DNA of 64,000 nucleotides. Source: Dehalococcoidia bacterium (GTDB lineage Bacteria; Chloroflexota; Dehalococcoidia; Lucifugimonadales; Australimonadaceae). The DNA lies in contig JAKUPZ010000004.1 in NCBI GenBank assembly GCA_022449765.1, positions 52,851 through 116,850 of the forward strand, given 5' to 3'. This document shows positions 59,986 through 64,000 of this stretch, piece after piece. The notes under the pieces were generated by a model that was not told where the DNA came from, did not search any database, and saw only the letters and a list, made by a program, of their open reading frames with translations. Position numbers and translations under genes: made by a program. How positions within the stretch are numbered: the first letter of the stretch is position 1; the number at the start of each line of letters is the position of its first letter.

Positions 59986-61503
59986 ATGCATGACGATCCA
60001 TGGGAGCACGGTCATTACGGGGAAATAGATGAAATTGTATTCGGTTCCATCGCAGACGATGGATTTCCAATAAACCCTGACTGGCTTCGACTAACCAGTG
60101 TAGGCATAGATATAGGCTCTTCTACGTCCCACCTCATGTTTTCCAAATTAGTTATGAGACGCAGAAGCACTGAAATGTCGAGTGAATTTGAAGTTGTATT
60201 CCGTGAAATCGTTTACAAATCCCCTATTCTCCTCACTCCTTATTCAGATCCGGACACGATAGATACTGAAACATTAGGGAATTTCGTTACTACGAGTTAT
60301 GCAGAAGCTGAATTAGAACCAGATGACATTGACACTGGGGCAGTAATTTGTACGGGGGAAGCTGTTCGTAAGCATAATTCCGAGGCAATAATTCGAATGC
60401 TTGCTGCTGCCGGTGGAAGATTCGTATGTGCTACAGCAGGACCAAACCTTGAAGGAATACTCGGAGCACACGGTTCCGGTGCAGCTGCCCGATCATTGAA
60501 AATTCGCGCTGGAATGAATGTTGATATGGGTGGGGGTACTTCCAAAATAGCAATTGTGAAAGATGGAAAAGTGGCAGAGACCATGGCAATTAATGTCGGT
60601 GCTCGGCTTATAGCTTGGGACAGTGACAATATCGTTGAGAGGATTGAAGAAGCTGGTCGAGTAGTCGCCGAAAATGTAGGTGTAACTGTAAAAATTGGCC
60701 AAAAAATAGAAGACGACGACAAAGCGAAAGTCGCTGAAAAACTTGCGGATATTCTGTTTGAAGCGTTAGCACGAGAGTCGTATTCGCCTTTGGCTTCTGA
60801 CCTAGTGATATCCGGACCTTTAGAAATAAAAGACCCTCTCGATGAAATAGGCTTCTCAGGTGGTGTTGCTGAGTATGTATACGACTATGACACTGAAGAC
60901 TATGGAGATATGGGTCCTCTTCTCGGCGCAGCCGTGCGCAGTAGATTGCCGAAATTAGGAGTTCCTTTAGCTGGAAGTTCTGAGCGAATCCGCGCAACGG
61001 TAATCGGCGCATCTCAATACACCGTCCAAGTGTCTTCCAGTACTGTTTTTGTTTCAAACAGCGAGCTTTTGCCTCACTTAGATCTTCAGGTTGTTCCAGG
61101 GTATTTACCTGACGATCCCAACGATTTAACAAGAGAGGCAGTAGAACAAGCGCTTGCTGAGAGCTTCGAAAGATTGGACATAGCACGTCAAGAAATAGCC
61201 AAGCCCATAGCAATAGCTCTCCTTGGCCCAGTAATACCAACATACGATTCGATCAAAGCCATATGTGATGGCATAGCAACCGCACTGGAGCCTATGAAAG
61301 AATTCCCTTGGACTATTGTCCTTAGTGCAGATGTTGCAGGCTTAGTAGGTTCTATGTTGAAAAATGAACATAAAGTCGAGCAAGATGTCATAGTAGTTGA
61401 TGGAATAAACGTAGGCGAATTTAATTTCATTGACTTAGGGGAGCAACTTGAATCCGTCGAAGCTATTCCAGTTGTGGTTAAGTCCCTTGTATTCGAAGGG
61501 TAA
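59986..61503 (+). CDS. eutA: Ethanolamine ammonia-lyase reactivating factor EutA
   Basis: A 505-residue ATPase of the actin-like fold. The phosphate-binding motifs are TSVGIDIGSSTSHLMFSK near residue 35 and MNVDMGGGTSKIAIVKDG near residue 180; VICTGEAVRKHNSEAII and GGRFVCATAGPNLEG are EutA-typical. EutA removes damaged B12 cofactor from ethanolamine ammonia-lyase. The expected partners eutB and eutC are not in this window. AAAGG precedes the ATG. It is followed by an MFS transporter 47 bases downstream. Confidence 0.85.
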   Translation: MHDDPWEHGHYGEIDEIVFGSIADDGFPINPDWLRLTSVGIDIGSSTSHLMFSKLVMRRRSTEMSSEFEVVFREIVYKSPILLTPYSDPDTIDTETLGNFVTTSYAEAELEPDDIDTGAVICTGEAVRKHNSEAIIRMLAAAGGRFVCATAGPNLEGILGAHGSGAAARSLKIRAGMNVDMGGGTSKIAIVKDGKVAETMAINVGARLIAWDSDNIVERIEEAGRVVAENVGVTVKIGQKIEDDDKAKVAEKLADILFEALARESYSPLASDLVISGPLEIKDPLDEIGFSGGVAEYVYDYDTEDYGDMGPLLGAAVRSRLPKLGVPLAGSSERIRATVIGASQYTVQVSSSTVFVSNSELLPHLDLQVVPGYLPDDPNDLTREAVEQALAESFERLDIARQEIAKPIAIALLGPVIPTYDSIKAICDGIATALEPMKEFPWTIVLSADVAGLVGSMLKNEHKVEQDVIVVDGINVGEFNFIDLGEQLESVEAIPVVVKSLVFEG

Positions 61504-61550
61504 TTGAAATTGACGCGTAATACTTATTGGGCAAAGGGCTTCTTTACTAA

Positions 61551-62837
61551 TTGAGGAAGAAATCCCCTCTTATTAGGACGTCAAAACCGTTTTACGGATG
61601 GTGGATAGTTCTATCCACCATTGCCTTTCACGGGCTATCTGGAGCAGCATTCGGGTTTACCTTCGGGCAGTATTTGCTCCAAATAGAACGTCAATTCGGC
61701 TGGAGTAAATTTGCAATTTCTAGTGCATTTTCTGTATCGCAACTTGCCGCTGGAATATTAAGCCCTATCCATGGTTGGCTCTTAGATAAATTTAGCCCAA
61801 AGATCGTGACGCAAGCCGGGATTCTTTTATTTGGAGGAGGGTTTCTAATTCTACCTCTAGCGAATAATTTCACCTCGTTCTTTGCAATAATTTTCATCAT
61901 GTCTATAGGTACGAACCTTGCGGGGTGGCTTACCTTGACTACCGTAATAACACGATGGTTCCAAAAAAGCAGAGCGTTAGCTCTTGGCCTTAGTTCAACT
62001 GGGATAGGGCTGGCTGGGGTTCTTTCACCTATCATTGCCTGGTCATTAGTAACTCATGGTTGGAGACCTACTGCATTTGGCACTGGTGTCGCAGTATTGA
62101 TAATAGGGCTGCCTCTAGCCCATCTTTTGCGAGGATTCCCAGAAGATCATGGGATGAAACCTGATGGGATTTTACTTAGTGAGGATCTTTCGACAGATAA
62201 TATAAGCAATGAGGAATTTGACTCAGATTTCCTCGTTTCCGAAGCTCTAAGGGATAGAAGCTTCTGGTTCATATCTCTCGGTCATGGAATAGCATTAATC
62301 TCAGTATTTGTAATGCTCGTGCACTTCGTCCCATTTCTTGTTCAAAATCACGGATGGCAAGAGACTTCAGCTCAAGCCATGCTCACAGTTGTTACGGTAA
62401 CAAGTATCATAGGGCAAATCGGTGGAGGTTTTTTAGGAGACAGATATAGCAAAACACGTATAGCAGGATTATGCATGCTCGGACATGGAGTTGCTATGCT
62501 AACGCTGGCCTTCGCATCAAGTGGGATAGTAATTGCTATCGCTGCTCTACTACACGGACTGTCTTGGGGAACCAGAGGTCCACTAATGATGGCAATGAGA
62601 GCTGATTTCTATGGAAGGAAGCATTTTGGGAAAATTGCAGGGTATTCAAACATAATGGTAATGTTCGGTCCATTAATTGGACCAATATTCGCTGGGGCCA
62701 TTAGTGATCAATATGGAGATTACAAAATAGCGTTTTTGACAACCGGAATAGTAATAGGTATTAGTTCTATTTTCTTCTTCCTAGCAAAAAAGCCTACCAA
62801 ACCCACTCGAAGCTTTAAATTGCCTTCAAACTATTGA
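61551..62837 (+). CDS. MFS transporter (OFA / monocarboxylate type)
   Basis: A 428-residue transporter with twelve predicted membrane helices. FYGWWIVLSTIAFHGLSGA at the start and the pattern of the helices (SVSQLAAGILSPIHGWLLDK, GLSSTGIGLAGVLSPI, GGGFLGDRYSKTRIAG) match MFS carriers of the oxalate/formate and monocarboxylate group. The charged loop motif between helices 2 and 3 is WLLDKFSPK. It starts with TTG; no ATG lies nearby. Its 3' end overlaps the convergent propeller gene by 23 bases. Likely imports a small organic acid. Confidence 0.88.
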   Translation: MRKKSPLIRTSKPFYGWWIVLSTIAFHGLSGAAFGFTFGQYLLQIERQFGWSKFAISSAFSVSQLAAGILSPIHGWLLDKFSPKIVTQAGILLFGGGFLILPLANNFTSFFAIIFIMSIGTNLAGWLTLTTVITRWFQKSRALALGLSSTGIGLAGVLSPIIAWSLVTHGWRPTAFGTGVAVLIIGLPLAHLLRGFPEDHGMKPDGILLSEDLSTDNISNEEFDSDFLVSEALRDRSFWFISLGHGIALISVFVMLVHFVPFLVQNHGWQETSAQAMLTVVTVTSIIGQIGGGFLGDRYSKTRIAGLCMLGHGVAMLTLAFASSGIVIAIAALLHGLSWGTRGPLMMAMRADFYGRKHFGKIAGYSNIMVMFGPLIGPIFAGAISDQYGDYKIAFLTTGIVIGISSIFFFLAKKPTKPTRSFKLPSNY

Positions 62838-63759
62838 TGGGCTGGAGGCCATCAATTGCTATCATCCACTCAGCAGAGCCGTTGCTTTGTACAAATACTT
62901 CACCACCATGGGTTCCTGCAAAAACAGATCCTTCAGGATCTACAGCTAGTGCATCAACTGCCTCAGTAAGGCCATTAGCCATAATTGATTCCCATTTTTC
63001 ACCATTGGTACTTCTGTACACTCGCGCATTCGCACCTTCAGGTCTAGTTCTCCAATTACGTGGACGTCCCGCAGTAGCCGAAGCGTAAATACATTCAGGC
63101 TTAGAAGGGTCGTTAGTAATGGCAATAGTATATAAGTCACCTAGGCCATCAGAAGAAGATTCCCATGATGTTGCAGCGTCATTTGAGCGAAAGAATCCCA
63201 CTCCAGTAACTGCATAAATATGATCAGAATTTCCTGGTGCTGCCACTAACCCATGGATGTCAGGATGCATGTTTTCTCTAGCCTCGCTCCATGTTTGCCC
63301 TCCATCAAAGCTGGCCATTACACCTCCTACTTCTACGCCCACATATATATGTGCAGGATCAGTAGGAGATATCACTATTGAGCGAATATTAGGAAGATGC
63401 GGTGATACCGGAAAACTCCATGACCAAACAGTTGGCAATTCACGAAAACTTGTTAATTCTGTGTACTTATTTTCACCCGGAAGTTTACGGTATACATAGG
63501 CGCCGTCTGTCCCAACGTACACTGTTCCTTCAGATGAAATAGCAACGCAACGTGCGTCTACATCGGATAATGCGTTCGTCCATGTAACCCAATTGTCATT
63601 GCTTTCAAATACACCACGCTCAGTTGCTACAATTGTGGTACCTTCAAATTGGCTGATGTCGTCAATCCGAATACCTTCTAAAGCCTTAGTTGCTAATGCC
63701 CACTCGTTACCATAACGTTCTATGCAGACTATCCCGTCGTTAGTGCCAATTGCTAACAT
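62815..63759 (-). CDS. Asp-box (BNR) beta-propeller protein B
   Basis: A 314-residue propeller related to the one at 57386-58468. Asp-box-like repeats: ESNDNWVTW, ASFDGGQTWSEA, RSNDAATSWES, RSTNGEKWES and a degenerate QSNGSAEW. It shares with copy A the stretch SFPVSPHLPNIRSIVISPTDP and a C-terminal AGTHGGEVF-like repeat. No signal peptide. GAGG lies before the ATG. It is slightly shorter than copy A and lacks its C-terminal extension. Function unknown. Confidence 0.82.
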   Translation of the reverse strand: MLAIGTNDGIVCIERYGNEWALATKALEGIRIDDISQFEGTTIVATERGVFESNDNWVTWTNALSDVDARCVAISSEGTVYVGTDGAYVYRKLPGENKYTELTSFRELPTVWSWSFPVSPHLPNIRSIVISPTDPAHIYVGVEVGGVMASFDGGQTWSEARENMHPDIHGLVAAPGNSDHIYAVTGVGFFRSNDAATSWESSSDGLGDLYTIAITNDPSKPECIYASATAGRPRNWRTRPEGANARVYRSTNGEKWESIMANGLTEAVDALAVDPEGSVFAGTHGGEVFVQSNGSAEWMIAIDGLQPINSLKAI

Positions 63760-63859
63760 ACATCACCTCATGGTCTTGAGTCCGGCAACTATAGCATGAT
63801 GTTGCCTATTGTGCTTTACTACACCCGTCATAAAAGCAACACATTAAGGAGGTTGCATC

Positions 63860-64000
63860 TTGTCAGAGCAAAATAAAATTATCATTCGAAAACTTTACGA
63901 TAATGCCTACAATCATGGCCTAATTGGCATTATCGATGAGATGGATTCTCCAGAAGTAGAGTTGCACATCGCTGGCATACCAGAAGACCCTTTTGGCCCA
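63860..64000 (+). CDS. SnoaL-like / ester cyclase family protein, N-terminal part
   Basis: Forty-seven codons to the right edge of the window, so the gene is cut off. It starts with TTG, with AAGGAGG 8 bases upstream, and no other start fits. The visible IIIRKLYDNAYNHGLIGIIDE followed by an acidic stretch and a late PFGP resembles the N-terminus of SnoaL-like (NTF2-fold) proteins. These bind or isomerise small hydrophobic molecules. It is divergent from propeller B with about 100 bases between the starts. Confidence 0.6.
   Translation, partial: MSEQNKIIIRKLYDNAYNHGLIGIIDEMDSPEVELHIAGIPEDPFGP

Noticed and set aside
60608..61243. Long open frame of 211 codons antisense to eutA
   Set aside because: It lies fully inside the eutA coding sequence, has no ribosome-binding site and encodes a Leu/Arg/Gln-rich product without any family pattern; a shadow of eutA codon use.

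Overview
The window looks like a chromosomal segment of a marine Chloroflexota bacterium of the SAR202 type. This is an inference from gene content: adjacent paralogs of luciferase-like flavin monooxygenases, GMC oxidoreductases, amidohydrolase-2 enzymes and Gfo/Idh/MocA dehydrogenases, plus CaiB/acyl-CoA dehydrogenase modules and a DUF1800/DUF1501 Tat pair. Base composition is moderately AT-rich, genes are dense with many 1-20 base overlaps, and TTG/GTG starts are common. I saw no tRNA, rRNA, CRISPR array, transposase or prophage.

Region 1 (1-10.7 kb) is catabolic. It has two tandem amidohydrolase-2 enzymes and an M29/NicX-like enzyme (minus strand), a bicupin, an ornithine cyclodeaminase/mu-crystallin homolog, a Gfo/Idh/MocA dehydrogenase, a VOC protein, an unknown protein and two tandem GMC oxidoreductases. 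Together they suggest oxidation of aromatic or other recalcitrant organic matter.

Region 2 (10.7-17.4 kb) is housekeeping: a small zinc-binding protein, tmRNA (ssrA), smpB, a C-terminal processing protease, hflX, dapL and dapF on the minus strand, then divergent pncA. Region 3 (17.4-31 kb) is again catabolic: an amidohydrolase, a Pht5-like protein, a tricarballylate-dehydrogenase-like flavoprotein, MmgE/PrpD, MaoC, a malate/tartrate-type dehydrogenase, and a tightly coupled CaiB - acyl-CoA dehydrogenase - CitE-like lyase - two heme-oxygenase-fold proteins operon. A PNPOx-like protein, a SirB1-type protein, a GlcG/HbpS protein and an unknown small protein follow.

Region 4 (31-45 kb) mixes core genes (ilvB, fabF, recJ, xer-type recombinase, uvrC) with an altered metallo-beta-lactamase-fold protein and the DUF1501/DUF1800 secreted pair. 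Region 5 (44.5-52.8 kb) holds a winged-helix-like protein with a near-perfect promoter and iterated upstream repeats, a peroxiredoxin, modA-modB without modC, and a cell-envelope cluster (CcdA-like, DUF3105, a polytopic protein and two small secreted proteins) that may handle metal or redox chemistry. An EVE protein and a DUF4097 lipoprotein follow.

Region 6 (52.8-64 kb) has two LLM-class monooxygenases, two Gfo/Idh/MocA dehydrogenases, an Asp-box propeller, a membrane protein, a HisN-like phosphatase, an orphan eutA, an MFS carrier, a second Asp-box propeller and the start of a SnoaL-like protein. The most distinctive overall pattern is repeated adjacent duplication of catabolic enzymes. The most interesting candidates are the heme-oxygenase-fold pair in the CoA operon, the envelope cluster at 47.5-51.4 kb, the repeat-bearing promoter at 45.3 kb and the orphan eutA.
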